Part shown: positions 12,001 through 23,540 of the stretch, one piece after another | Position numbering within the stretch: the first letter of the stretch is position 1 | Layout: every line of letters starts with the position of its first letter | NCBI GenBank assembly: GCA_030248225.1 | Contig: JASANE010019292.1 | Location: forward strand, 62,001-126,000 | DNA length: 64,000 bases | Reading direction: 5' to 3' | DNA from: Trileptium ribeirensis | Taxonomy: Eukaryota; Nematoda; Enoplea; Enoplida; Thoracostomopsidae | The notes under the pieces: generated by a model | Told to the model about the DNA's origin: nothing | The model's input: the letters and a program-made list of their open reading frames with translations, nothing else | Database searches by the model: none | Program-made: the position numbers and the translations under genes

Positions 12001-14611
12001 TGTCGCTGGAAATTTTATGTTCTATAGCTGAAGGTGACTGATACCAAAGAGTATAAAAGCAAACGGAAACTCCCGAATACGAACAGCGAGAGCGGAATAA
12101 CATCACTTGCGTTGTTCACTGTCATCCGGCCTTATATGAAGTGAGGGCTCAGGTTTGAGGTACCACATGTGGTAACTTATGACGTTGAAATATCCCAAAA
12201 TAAAGCCTGTTCAATTGATACTTGCCTTTGAGCCAACAATCGAAATTTTAGAAATATATATATGTTTTGAAACTAAAACATAAAATATCGCCATATTCAA
12301 AAAATATATATTCACTCAAACACCTGGTTGCTCAATTTTGGTTGATTGCAATCCTGATAGAGGTGCGTAAAATAGGCAGGCAACGGTTGCATAGGCAATA
12401 TGTGTCTGCTGATCTGGAATACTGGCGGAAAAAATGACGTGTTTAATGATGAAGCAGTAGAGCTTGACGAAATTATTTTAAAATTACCTATATTTTGCTT
12501 TAGCAGTATTTGATTATTTTTTGAAAATGATAAATCGACTAACATTTTAAGATTATGCTGTGTTTCAATGGTAACCGCTGTGAGATGAATAAATATTAAA
12601 AATTAATACACACCGCATTTGGTTCGTGCATAGCAAGGCAATGTCAAAAAAATTTGAAGCGCTTCGGGTGGCGATACCCCAACTACCGTATATGTTTTTA
12701 CTGTACTAAACTAAATTTTGAACCGTAAATGTTAAAAATAGATGTTTTTAAAAATTGTTTAATTACATAATTGCTAATAACTGAGGTATTGCATATGACA
12801 GTTGCTAGTGCAAATAGTAAATGTGTGTTTTAGATGCCCGTTCAAAATTATTTATGAGCATGTTTAGAGATTTTTAGTGTCAAACCCTCCAACTGAATAT
12901 TATTAGGGTATGTTACGAAATGTATATTTACACTACTACATTATTCAGTGTAGTTATTGGTTCCGTAATTTGGTTAACCCTTTCCCGCGGTGAATTATTG
13001 TGTATTTTTGTGGTAGTTGGTTGAACCGAAAACATTTAATATCAAAAGGGGCGGGGGCGGAGCGACTTATGCGAAATTTCACCCCGAGAATTTCGAGGAT
13101 ACAATGAAAACACCGGTAGCATCTAACACATGTTAGAGACATTATCATTAGAATACAGGAATATCTTATATCTCTCCTTATACTCACTTTTGCTGTAGGA
13201 AAGAGAGTGTATCCATTTAAAAAAACTTTTATTCCTAAAATTAGACTTTCCGCTTGCAAACAGTGATAATACAGCTATAACAGGTTACGTACTATTGTTA
13301 AGTGTAAAATTGATTGTACTATAAAATGGGGTAACGTTGAGTTCCACCATCGATACCTATAGATTAATTAGCAATTTTATTGTCGCCAATTTAAATTTAT
13401 TTTTTATTGTTAGTTTTTAAACTTACGTACGCACTGTAAAGTTGTAACGAAGTTGTAAATCCTTCTGTAATAAATGCAATAAAAGTGTATTTTATTGCAA
13501 AATTACTGTCTAATTGATGTCCATGTTCCAAACAATTATCCATGTTATATATGTTTTTGTCGGAACCGCAACCGTAATTGTGGTTACTAACAGATATATG
13601 TATATTTTTAAATAAATTTATGCATACAGTACGTAAGGCTTAGATACGTAAAGAATGGTCAACACATATGCCAAACAGAACGGTGTAAATTATAGAAAAT
13701 AAGCGATGAAAGAATATAGCTAATTAGCAATTGTTGATCACGTTTAAAATATTCGACAGCTAACTGCGCAACCTACTTACTCTGAGGACACTGATGAATG
13801 AGGTCGTAATTTGAAATACATTAAATTTTTCGTTTGATTTTGAAATTTATCATTTACGAAACAAACTGTACTCCTTATGGTTAAATTTAACCGCATAAAA
13901 GTTAAAAATTACATTTTGATTAAACTATTAGCAGATATATTTAAGATGCAAAGTCAACGTTCTTCAAAAAATCGCAAAATCCTTCAGAAAATCTATGTAC
14001 TTTTTAAAGAATAAAAATAGCTGCCAAGGGAAAACAAATAAATTTTAAAACAATAATGTAAACAGTAATAATATTTGAGCGCCCATTCGAAAAAAAACAA
14101 CCACGAGATAGTATTATGGGCGACTTTAGATGTTATTGAAGACTTTTCTTTCCGTTTTAATGTTTATAAAAATTGCCGATCCGATTACCAACTAGCATAG
14201 TGATGCAAAAATCCTGTTTATGTGGCAGTGTCTGCGCGGCATTTATACTGCGCTTCGCTGTTGACTTTCTGGGGATAATTATAAAATTCAAAAAGCATTC
14301 TGCAATGTAATTAGGTACGCGACATGGATAGTGTAGTATGTAACTGTTTTAGTAAAGCGACAAAGTCAAATGAGTCGTTAGTGATAGTGAAAGCAAGGAA
14401 CTGCGGCATAAAAATGAGATCTTGACTATTGCTAGACCATGTGATATCAAGATTGCATATGGCACCGGACACTTGCCCACATGCCGTATATATTCGATGA
14501 ACTGCATTCTCCCTGAACGCCGTATGCTTTCTCGGATATAATTTTATTCAAATTATTAATTATTATAGTCAAATATGCTTGCAAGCTTAACCCTTAAACA
14601 CTTGCACAAGT
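9051..14611. other. AT-rich non-coding DNA
   Basis: No supported gene. A short GC-rich block at about 9605-9670 (with CTAGGGGGGCGATG) looks like the end of an old mobile element. The 114-codon plus-strand frame from 9780 and the 101-codon minus-strand frame at 12954-13259 show no recognisable domain and have lengths expected by chance. Confidence 0.45.
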
Positions 14612-14770
14612 ATGTGTATTGTGCGATGTTTGACAAACTTAAGCTGATGCCACGGATCGAAACTGTTTTGTTTGATTGCCTGCGCAAACCACTGACGTAT
14701 ATATAATCTGTCGCTCGGTTCCTTAAGTAATCTTGCATAGCGAGCGAATGGCAACGCACGTACAAACACT
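14612..14770 (-). mobile_element. Degenerate tRNA-derived SINE, family S1 copy 1
   Basis: Matches the better-preserved element at 57977-58145 in order and spacing: GTGCGATGTTTGACAAACTT, then CACGGATCGAAAC (decayed reverse complement of an RNA polymerase III B box), then AAACCACTGACG (decayed reverse complement of an A box), then GCTCGGTTCCTTAAG and AGCGAAT. It reads on the minus strand, like its sister copy. More substitutions than the sister copy suggest an older insertion. A 119-codon minus-strand frame overlaps it and is not thought to be a gene. Confidence 0.65.
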
Positions 14771-15484
14771 TGTCGCGCAACAACCTCATTGAATTCAGCG
14801 TGTCACTATTTCGATGATGCCAATTGGCAGATTTGCCATTAAAACGGCTAAATTGAGCAAAAAAATAACACTTTGCACAAAATAGTTTTCGACAGTTTGT
14901 AATAGAGATTTTCATGTTTAGGGACTATACAAATTTTGCTTGTTTTATTTGTAAATGTTTTTTCACATTGTTTCCGTGTTCTATCAGACTCTGCCTCATT
15001 ACAATTGATTACAAAGACACATATCAGGATCATATCTCGACACAGATTTAGTGCAAAGGTCTGCGAATTTTCCACATGGTTTAAGTCACTGGTTCCGGCC
15101 GAAATCACTGATATGTTGGTACTATAGTTAATGCTGGCTTAACTTTTATGTTGCTGTGACATGTTTGCTTAAGAAGATAAATAATTCTTGTTGAGACGGA
15201 TGTGGCAACCTGTCACTTTTGTTATTAAAAGGCTTTTCTTACTTCATTATCCAATTAAGTGACGTAATTGAATTGACACAATGTTTTTACAAATAATTCT
15301 GATATCGTACTCGGTCATTACCAACTATAGTGATGAGTACGAGGGAATCAAAAAATACGAACTTCGTGGCTGGTCGCATAGGTAGTGTAGTGATGACGCA
15401 AATAACGATTATAACTACGGGTGATGTTTAAATTTGTTTAGAAAATACCATCATCAAATTTCCTGCCGTTTCAATTGGACCCAC

Positions 15485-15560
15485 AGAATATATACCAGTG
15501 GAAAGACAATCGACTGTGCACACTAAATGCCAAGTGTTTGAATCCTGGTGAACCACCTCT
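15485..15560 (+). repeat. tRNA-like sequence, possible SINE head
   Basis: TATACCAGTGG at 15491 resembles an A box and GTGTTTGAATCCTGG at 15534 resembles a B box, with spacing close to that of a tRNA. The arms do not form a good cloverleaf, so a tRNA-derived repeat is more likely than a working tRNA gene. Confidence 0.4.
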
Positions 15561-18500
15561 TCTTTGCATAATTCGTGCTAAAATTAATAAGTTACATGCT
15601 TGTTTAGCTCATAAATAATGCTCATTTTATGTATGTCTCACCTGTGCAAAAGTAGCAATAATACAGTTGTTTCGAATTAACGTTAGTACGTCGAACTGTG
15701 CATGGTTTTAGTTTGAAATAGTTTTGGAATGTTTAATCTATTTTACTCTAAAAACAAGTTTTATTTGTGTGTTTAAAGCATACTGAATTCAGTATGCCTT
15801 AAACGAAATCAATTAATGGATTTCCAGTATTCCGATATCTAAAAGCCACGGGCTGCTTATATAAAAATGCATAGCCAAACTTATATTTGCAATATTAAAA
15901 CTATAACCAAGTTGAAATGTGTTCTGAAAACACGCCACCAGTATTTACAATTCTTACAAACGTGGCGCAATCTAGGCAATTTAGACTACTGAAACACATG
16001 GGTAAAAACATTCTGCCATCTAAGAAGCACAGAACATACTATTAGTTAAGGGAAAAGAACCGTTTAATACGGGTCTGTTGCACTAAACGACTTTCAAACG
16101 ACGGCATTGATTTTTTTTATTATCGGCGGTAAAGCATTTTTCAAGCTTTTATTGCCGTCCGTGGTAACTTCTCGCATCAAAACCAGATGTTTGTTTGTCA
16201 GTCATGGATTTTGAAATATTATTTTTTGACAATCAATATTAAAAGAGTTGAAATGTATAAGAAGCCGGCTGAACCAAATTCGTGCTCAAAAGCACGCCTA
16301 TAAAAATATCTTACTCTGCCACTTAATATTCAGTGCGTTCGCTAGCATATGCTTAGTGGATGAGCTCAAAAACACCTGTTTCTGTGGCGGCATGGATTCT
16401 AAAAACAATAGGTTTTGAAAAATTAGAAGCGAGTAGAACCATTTGGATATTTCAAGATATATCCAATAAAACATCGAAAAAGCAAGAACAGTTTGGTTAC
16501 ATTCAGCGCGTTCTGAGTTATATGTCCAATTATATTAGATGGACCCCTCGAAATATTACATCGGTCATTTGAAGCTATGGGTACATAATGTTGGTTGTCG
16601 AGCGATAACTTGAATCAAAAATTTCATCGATATTAACTTTAGATATCTCTAAATTAACTTTACACATTAAGTTTAGATAACTTTAGATCTTATATGGAGT
16701 TGCTATTGTTAGACGAAGATCGTAGATTTCAAAATGTAGAAGTTTTTTAGAGTTCTCTTCCAACTGACTTAAATAGAGATGACAAAGCTTAGCCTGTTTG
16801 ACATGAAATCACGCATATATCTCAACTGCACACAATATCGTAAAAACTATTAGTTGTGTATCGTGTGCATCTGACAACATTTAGCCATTGCCAAAAGTTT
16901 CAGATAATAATTCTTGAGTAGCATAAACGTAATTGCTTTTTTACATTTCAAGAAATTGTCAAACCTCCAAAATAACAATTCTTGTAATGTTCACAAACCT
17001 AATTTCGGGGCCTGTGATTACTACAGCTACTGGGAATCACAATAAAACAATAATATAAGACCTTGGTTGCAGCACAAACATCTAGGTGATAACATTTTTT
17101 TACACATCGCACATTTACACATTTCTCTGTGGCATAAATGTTTATTTCTTCAGTTTAGACAGTTTGAGAGTTTTTACCTGCCTATAAATATGCTTTCCTA
17201 TAGTAGTATATATTAGTAGACTACGAAACTATAAACTTGTAATACCACACAAAGTATAGCTTGTAATTTAAGCTAGAACTGCCTGGGTCTAGTAATGGAG
17301 CTGTTTCGAGCTGTGTTCAAGACTCGAAAAACGACAGTCCCATATTATTATATACTTTGCACCAATTACTTATCAAGTTCATTTCCTGTTGTCTACCGAT
17401 CAAATTAAGCCCGGATTAATTTGTGTAGACAAAAACGCCTACCAAATAATATATATGACGATTCTTATAGGATAAACCATACAGTGTATCTTAACGTTCA
17501 GCCCCTAGAATATTCAATAATTGAACGATTAGCCAATCTCGTTCAAATGTTATAAGAAAATTAGCGACATTGTCTTAACTGGTAGTATCACTTAAAAAAT
17601 TTTCGCTGCTAAAACATTTCACAAAATTCAGCAATTCATGCTGAAAATATAAAATACACCATCACCTAGTTAAAAAACTGCAGTACACTATATTTCGTTT
17701 AGGCTATAACGATAATTATAAATGAATGTTAGATTTAACGGACCACGCATCAAGATATCCTCAGAAACTTCTCTTTTAGAATCAAATTTTATTTATATAT
17801 CTCGTTGTAATTCATTTTAGAAATTCTTAGTCCTAAAATTTCAATCGAATTCTAAAACTTGCCTGCATTTATGGTCTAAAGTTCAACAATTGTGTAGGGA
17901 TGGTTTCTGAAATCAAAAGAGGCATGGGAATCTTATGGCCAGGGGTAGGGCAGTGGGTAGTTCTTTTGACGTTTCTTTGCTGGGGCCCACCAAAACAATA
18001 GGCCGCTACAAATTAGGTGCTGGGCGTCTAGATTTTTCCGACGCCACAGGACATAGACAAAGCAATAATTGTCGAAGCAGCAGTGTCAGGTTTTATGTGA
18101 AAATCGAAATATGATGCTTTTCTGCTTATTACTGTTAATAATACTGTTAGAAAAGCTTATTTCGATCGAGAACATGAAATACGAAACGCGAAAACTAACA
18201 ACTAACAGCAACAACAACGATAATAATATATATGCGACTGATGCCACAACTGCTTCGGCATTTGGTGGCGTTCCGACACGATAAATATAATGGTAATTCA
18301 ATATAAAACTCTAAATTCAAAACATTCATACAACAACGACAGAAGAATCATTGGCATTTATATATTGAATAACCCGAACGTCATGAAGCTGAGCCATGGC
18401 TTCTGTCGTTGAAGACAATGCGCTTAAACTAATATTATTTTTCTGCCTGAATTTAGCTCATTTTACCGCTCTTTAGATATCGATCCTGATCAAGAAAACC

Positions 18501-19865
18501 CCGGCAGGGAAATTGTGGGTTAGTAACACAGGTATTAAGAGTGTGTGTAAATAATGCTAAAGCAGGGCAAAGACAGACCCTATCCCATAAATGTTAACAT
18601 GGGGGGACGAGGGATGCGTCCCCCAAACCTATACCTTGGGGACGACAAAATAGGTCGTCCCTCCCAGAAATATGGAAAATTATTAATGTATATTTAGAAA
18701 CATGCCTGGCATCCTCCCCAAAAAAATCGCCATTTTCATTAATTATGTATTATATGTTTGTAGAGATATATGCCTGGATGACTGTTATGTAGGTCGATCC
18801 CACAGAAATCTAGTAGATTGCATTGTATATATAAACTCATAGTAACCACCATGCGCATAACGATGAAACGGGTGCAAGACGTACTATGTCCCGTTCCCCT
18901 AGAATTTTTTCCCGTTTGCGCCCTTGCCATATCCAGAGGCGCCACAACAGGGCAAGTGGGCCAGTATTACAAATATTTGATGGCTTTCAAAATTTTTCTA
19001 CAGACTAGCAGAAATAAACCCTGACAACAAACGCCGCGATAGAGGAATTTGGCCAGAAATAAAGATATATAGAGATTGTGCAAATATTTATATACATATG
19101 GCCCACCAAATTAACTAGAACCTTAGCATTAGGGAAATTGAATCACTAAAACAGTTATTTCGAGATTGTGTAAATATATGTGAGTAGAGATTTGTAGTAG
19201 ATATGTTACAGTAAAACACTATTTTGTTTTACTGAATATGACTGTAGTTGCTCGTATATTTTGCACTAATTTGAGTATAACATTTTCATCGCATATTTTG
19301 TTAGCCACATTGCCGTATAGATCATAAAACTATACTCCAAATTTATTCTATTTCCATTTAACATTGCTTAAATGGTTTAACAATTTATCTCCTTGATTTT
19401 ATTCAGCGGAGTATTTTTTAAAATCGCAAACCGTACCAATTACAAAAGTGTATTATAGTTAGTGTTAAAAAGTGTTTATTTTATGCTAAAATCATTTCGA
19501 GAGATCATTTCACGTTAGATTTGAGACATCGTTTGTTCTTTAGCCGACAAAATATATAACAGTTTAGTCACAAGGGACCGGTAAAAATTTGTCAAAAACA
19601 GAAAAAAGCAAATTAGTTTTTCGCACGTAAAAATATCAAGTGCAATATTTCAAGCAGGTCCAATATATATAGCACCACGGTTGCATGTCCCGACGACCTT
19701 AGACCGTCAAGATCTCATTATTTTTGGAGCCAGTGAAATGATACTTAATTCTCAGAAGTGCATTAAAAATGTTATATCAGATAAGCTTAGGCAATAATTT
19801 GATACATTGCGTTTTTTCACTTGGAGTGCATATATTAATGTTTAAGTGGATAAGCAAAAAACATA
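15561..19865. other. AT-rich non-coding DNA with two GC-rich islets
   Basis: No gene supported. GC-rich islets at about 17930-18060 and 18598-18670 (GGGGGGACGAGGG and inverse-like GTCGTCCCTCCC) are probably repeat remnants. An AC/GATA-rich stretch near 18190-18240 encodes an Asn-rich chance frame. Confidence 0.4.
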
Positions 19866-20172
19866 TTTAAACCATAGGTGTCGAAGGGCCGTGGGTTTTG
19901 GGGGTAGCCTGTCGGCAGTGGGAGCGGAGGTCATCGGGGGATGTACACAGGGGGTAGTGGGGCATGCCTGCTTCACCCTACTCGGCCACAAATTTTTGCC
20001 AATTTTACCAATTTTTGCCAATTTTACCTCAATTTTCGCCGATCGTACCGCAATAAAATTTTTCGAGGCGCGGCTTCAGCAGCCTTCGGGGGGGGGGGGT
20101 AAATATTGTTTGTGGGGTCCCACCCTTAGGGGTCAACTCTCCCCTCCTCCCCTATCGAAACCTATGGTTAAA
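19866..20172. mobile_element. Foldback element with short TIRs, family C
   Basis: The left end TTTAAACCATAGGTGTCGA is mirrored at the right end by TCGAAACCTATGGTTAAA. The interior is GC-rich (a run of ten or more G near 20090) and contains a tandem AATTTTTGCCAATTTTACC motif. No transposase is encoded. The 135-codon frame across it is an effect of the high GC content, not a gene. Confidence 0.6.
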
Positions 20173-22967
20173 ACCAAGTGCTGTCTGTATAAGTTACACA
20201 GATTACAAATTCTGTATGTTACCACTAGTTCTCGGTTAGCACCACGTATGTAAGAGTCACAATGGCGGATACAGATGTTTTAGAAAATAATCCTTATTCT
20301 GGCGTACAAATCACAAATTAAAGAAATCGTATAAGTTCTTCCTATGCATAAAGGCTACCAGGGGCCGTGTACACATGGGCAGAAATTGCAATGCTCCTAG
20401 AAAAAAATGTAGTTATTAGAAATTAGCAGATACAGCTGCATTTCTGCTCTACCTCTAAGATTATACGTTTGTGTTACGCCAGAAGAACTCTCGCTTCCGC
20501 ATTACCGTCATTTATAGCCACATTACACCAACATAGAAATGAAATTGTTGTATCAGTTTGAAAATTGAATTCATTTGAAGAGACAATAACAATAAAACAA
20601 CTTTGAAGTTAGAAACCTTGTGGACACAAAATATTTAATAGTTAACTTCTTTGTTTTTTCGCTGACTTTTTCGTCAACCAAAGTTAATCTGACAATTTGG
20701 CGCTTCCACATACAATTTTTGTATTCCTGACTTCACATTATGATGATTCAAATAATTCACACGACAGTGATACCCAGCTATCTTTGTACTGTCGGCTACA
20801 GTTAAAAACAGAACATTAATTCACCAAAGGTCGGTTTCAGCCTTTCAGGTCTATAATTGAAAAGATGGGCGTAATAAGTTATAGGCGAGAATATTTATCA
20901 TTTACGGATCGTTCCAACATTGCGATAGAAATTACATTGAATAAGAACGTGCGTAAAAAATAAAATTTTAATTGCTAACTAAATATGACAAAATCCATTG
21001 TTCAGCTAGTGTTTTAGTCATTTACATTATATACATGAGTTAGATGAATGTTATTACATCGCCTAACATATTCATTTCAGGATATTTAATTTCCTGGGCA
21101 CACTCTCACATACATTTTGGTTATGTGGACTGGTTAGGAGCAGTGGTTGAAGAATCACTATTTTAGCTCTAAATCCTCCCAAATTTTGGTACAACTCTTT
21201 GGTTTTAGTAACAAAATATTGCAAAGTATGAAATGTCTAAGTTTAAACATATACACAGAAAATATGTTGAAAATTGAAAAAATATATGAAATATTATTGG
21301 GATAGATTGGTTATATCTATTAGTAATATGCACAATAATACATGGCTGGCATTTTAATCATATACGTTATGGCACTCATTGTCTGGGGTTTAGTACTGAA
21401 ACGTACGAAGGAACTTGATATTCAGCTGATCACTATTTTTTCGCTTTGCCGATAAAAATACTTTGCTGTATCCTGGATTTTGAAGTATCTGGTGCTTTCA
21501 TCGCTAGCCTAATACAGAGCGGTGCGCGGGTACGGGAACTCGCGGTGCGGGACGGGTGTTGAGTGCAATAACAGTGACAACCCGTGATAGCGACAAAACC
21601 AGCCGGTAGTGCGTACCAGTCGCGTCAGCCTACGCAATCCTGTAAGCTTAACAGTGACTGTTATTTTCGAAATAACTTGATGGTTCCGATTGGAAAAGCC
21701 TAAAAGACATATTGGTGGCCTTATATTGGCGATTTCGTAATATTTTGGTGCTCTTCTTTAAAATCCTTTATATAATTAATTTCGCTTATTGGTCAATTCG
21801 TTGGCATTTTTAATTTGTATTGGGCGACGCCATCGATTGTTCCTTTTATTGGAAGCTGTTTAACAGTCGAAATGGTTCGTTCCATTTAGTGAGCGCAATC
21901 TGAAGGCCTTGTTATGGGTATGTGGCCGACAAACTAAGCAGTTCGGTTCTCCGGCCCTCTAGCAACGATCGTGGGATGGGTACTTAATTAATTTCATAAT
22001 ATTCTTATCTTTATCTTGTAGTTCCCCATTTTGGGTAGATGGTTGGGTTGTAGGTAGGTATGCACGAACATTGGCCACGTTCTATACAGTGTAGCCAGGA
22101 CAGCAATAATAGCCGTTGATAAAACATTATTCACAATTACGAAAGTAAATAAAGTTGACCGGCTTAACGCCAAAATGATCAATTTCCAAAGCCAATCATA
22201 TAAGGTTTACAATTTGCTTGTAGCGCTGGCCTGAAATATTCGTTGAGCCAGAGACTACGGGCCTAGCGGTGGTCAAATCTCTGTATTCATGGGTACCTGT
22301 GGGCTCAAACATGTTTGCATGCGCCCATCGCTGGCTTAATCTAACAATCGATTTGTTTCATCTAAGCTTTAAACAAAACATAATATGCTCAAGTTTGTAT
22401 CTAGCTTACTATAGAAAACAACCGCAAAATAAACGAAACTATCTAGCGACGAAACCCTATCAATTATTCGAATAGAACGGGACAAAACCTCGAATAGACC
22501 AAAAATGCATAAGCCATGCCTAATATAAACAAACATAAGCCAAGCGACTCTTTTATATTAAAGTAACTAACTGCTATTATAAGACTCATATTGAGACAAC
22601 ATTGAAATAGATAATAAATGGAAAAGGAAATTAACTGTTTATTAAAGTTGAGCCATGGTTTCTGCCATGACCAAGGCTCATAATATAGGTTATAATGTGT
22701 TATTCAAGGCATTTAAAGCTTACATCCTGTACTAGGCAATGAATGATTGAGTTTCAAACATGTTAAACTATTCACGCACAACTGATGTGCGTGATGCTGG
22801 GGCAAAATTTAGTTTTTCAATGTATCAACGATTTGTATCAAATATAACTATTCTTAGGCTATACACATTGTTGTACGGCGGTTTACACTGATAGTCGTTT
22901 CTGAATGTACTGCGAAGCATAGAGATAATATAGTACTGTTTTGTTGTAGGAGTAGATGTGTAAATAC
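20173..22967. other. Non-coding DNA, one GC-rich block
   Basis: A GC-rich block at about 21515-21650 contains GCGGTGCGGGACGGGTG and similar strings and is unlike its surroundings; its nature is unknown. Nothing else is supported. The missing first half of the first FN3 domain was looked for here and not found. Confidence 0.4.
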
Positions 22968-23072
22968 TTGTTCTGTGCGGGGTGATTTGCGTTTTGATTT
23001 TTGTTTTGCAGCAGAATCCGATTTCCGTGAAGATTCTAAATTTTTAGTAGCAGCTACTTTACGTTTTTTCAT
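22968..23072 (-). other. Candidate short minus-strand exon, lysine-rich
   Basis: From an ATG at 23072 the minus strand encodes 35 residues, about one third Lys or Arg, starting MKKRKVAATK and ending KRKSPRTEQ. It is followed in phase 0 by a GTATTT donor-like site at 22967. The composition suggests a nuclear-localisation-type N-terminus. It could be the first exon of a minus-strand gene nested in the twitchin intron, perhaps connected to 2148-2825, but no connecting exons are convincing. Confidence 0.15.
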
Positions 23073-23110
23073 TATTTGCAACTTATGGAATAATAATAGT
23101 AGTAATAGCA

Positions 23111-23178
23111 CGTAGTAATAGCATTGTATCATACTTTGACGGCGTACGTAGTAATAGCACTTTATGATACTTTGATTG
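23111..23178. repeat. Short tandem duplication, about 36-bp unit
   Basis: GTAGTAATAGCATTGTATCATACTTTGA is followed by a spacer CGGCGTAC and then a near copy, GTAGTAATAGCACTTTATGATACTTTGA. A partial third unit precedes it. Confidence 0.6.
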
Positions 23179-23456
23179 GAGCCCATTGTAAACATAGGTA
23201 CAGTAGGTCTTCACAGTTCCAGTATATATGTGACGAACCTTTGAACGAAACGACAAAAATTTGGTATCCTTTAAACAGAAATAATGTTTGGGGTATCTTA
23301 AATATATTTATAACTATGCGTCTACATAAGTTCAATTAGTACACAACTATGCAAGTTCAATTAGTTATATATGAAAAAGGCGTCAACACAGTAGTCTCTG
23401 CTGTGAACCACAGAATAGCAACAAAATCAATGGTTATTTTTTTATTTATATTGCAG

Positions 23457-23540
23457 ATGGGAACCAGGTATTGAAGTTCCTGGAGATGAAACAAGCGCAA
23501 CTGTTCCAGATCTCGAAGAAGGCGAGGAATATGAATTCAG
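23457..23540 (+). CDS. unc-22: Twitchin exon 1 in window: FN3-1, middle part
   Basis: Encodes WEPGIEVPGDETSATV then PDLEEGEEYEFR, the C and E strands of an FN3 domain. The acceptor is TTGCAG. The first base completes a codon begun in an exon that is not in the window, so the domain's first half (with WDKDH and DGG) is missing here. The donor is CAG|GTTAGC, phase 2. Confidence 0.88.

Noticed and set aside
12325..12414. Possible minus-strand exon between TTCCAG and CAG-GTGTTT
   Set aside because: Only 30 codons and no homology recognisable; not supportable alone.
14556..14915. 119-codon minus-strand ORF
   Set aside because: Overlaps a degenerate SINE and has no recognisable domain.
19846..20253. 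135-codon plus-strand ORF
   Set aside because: Coincides with a GC-rich foldback element and contains poly-G encoded glycines.
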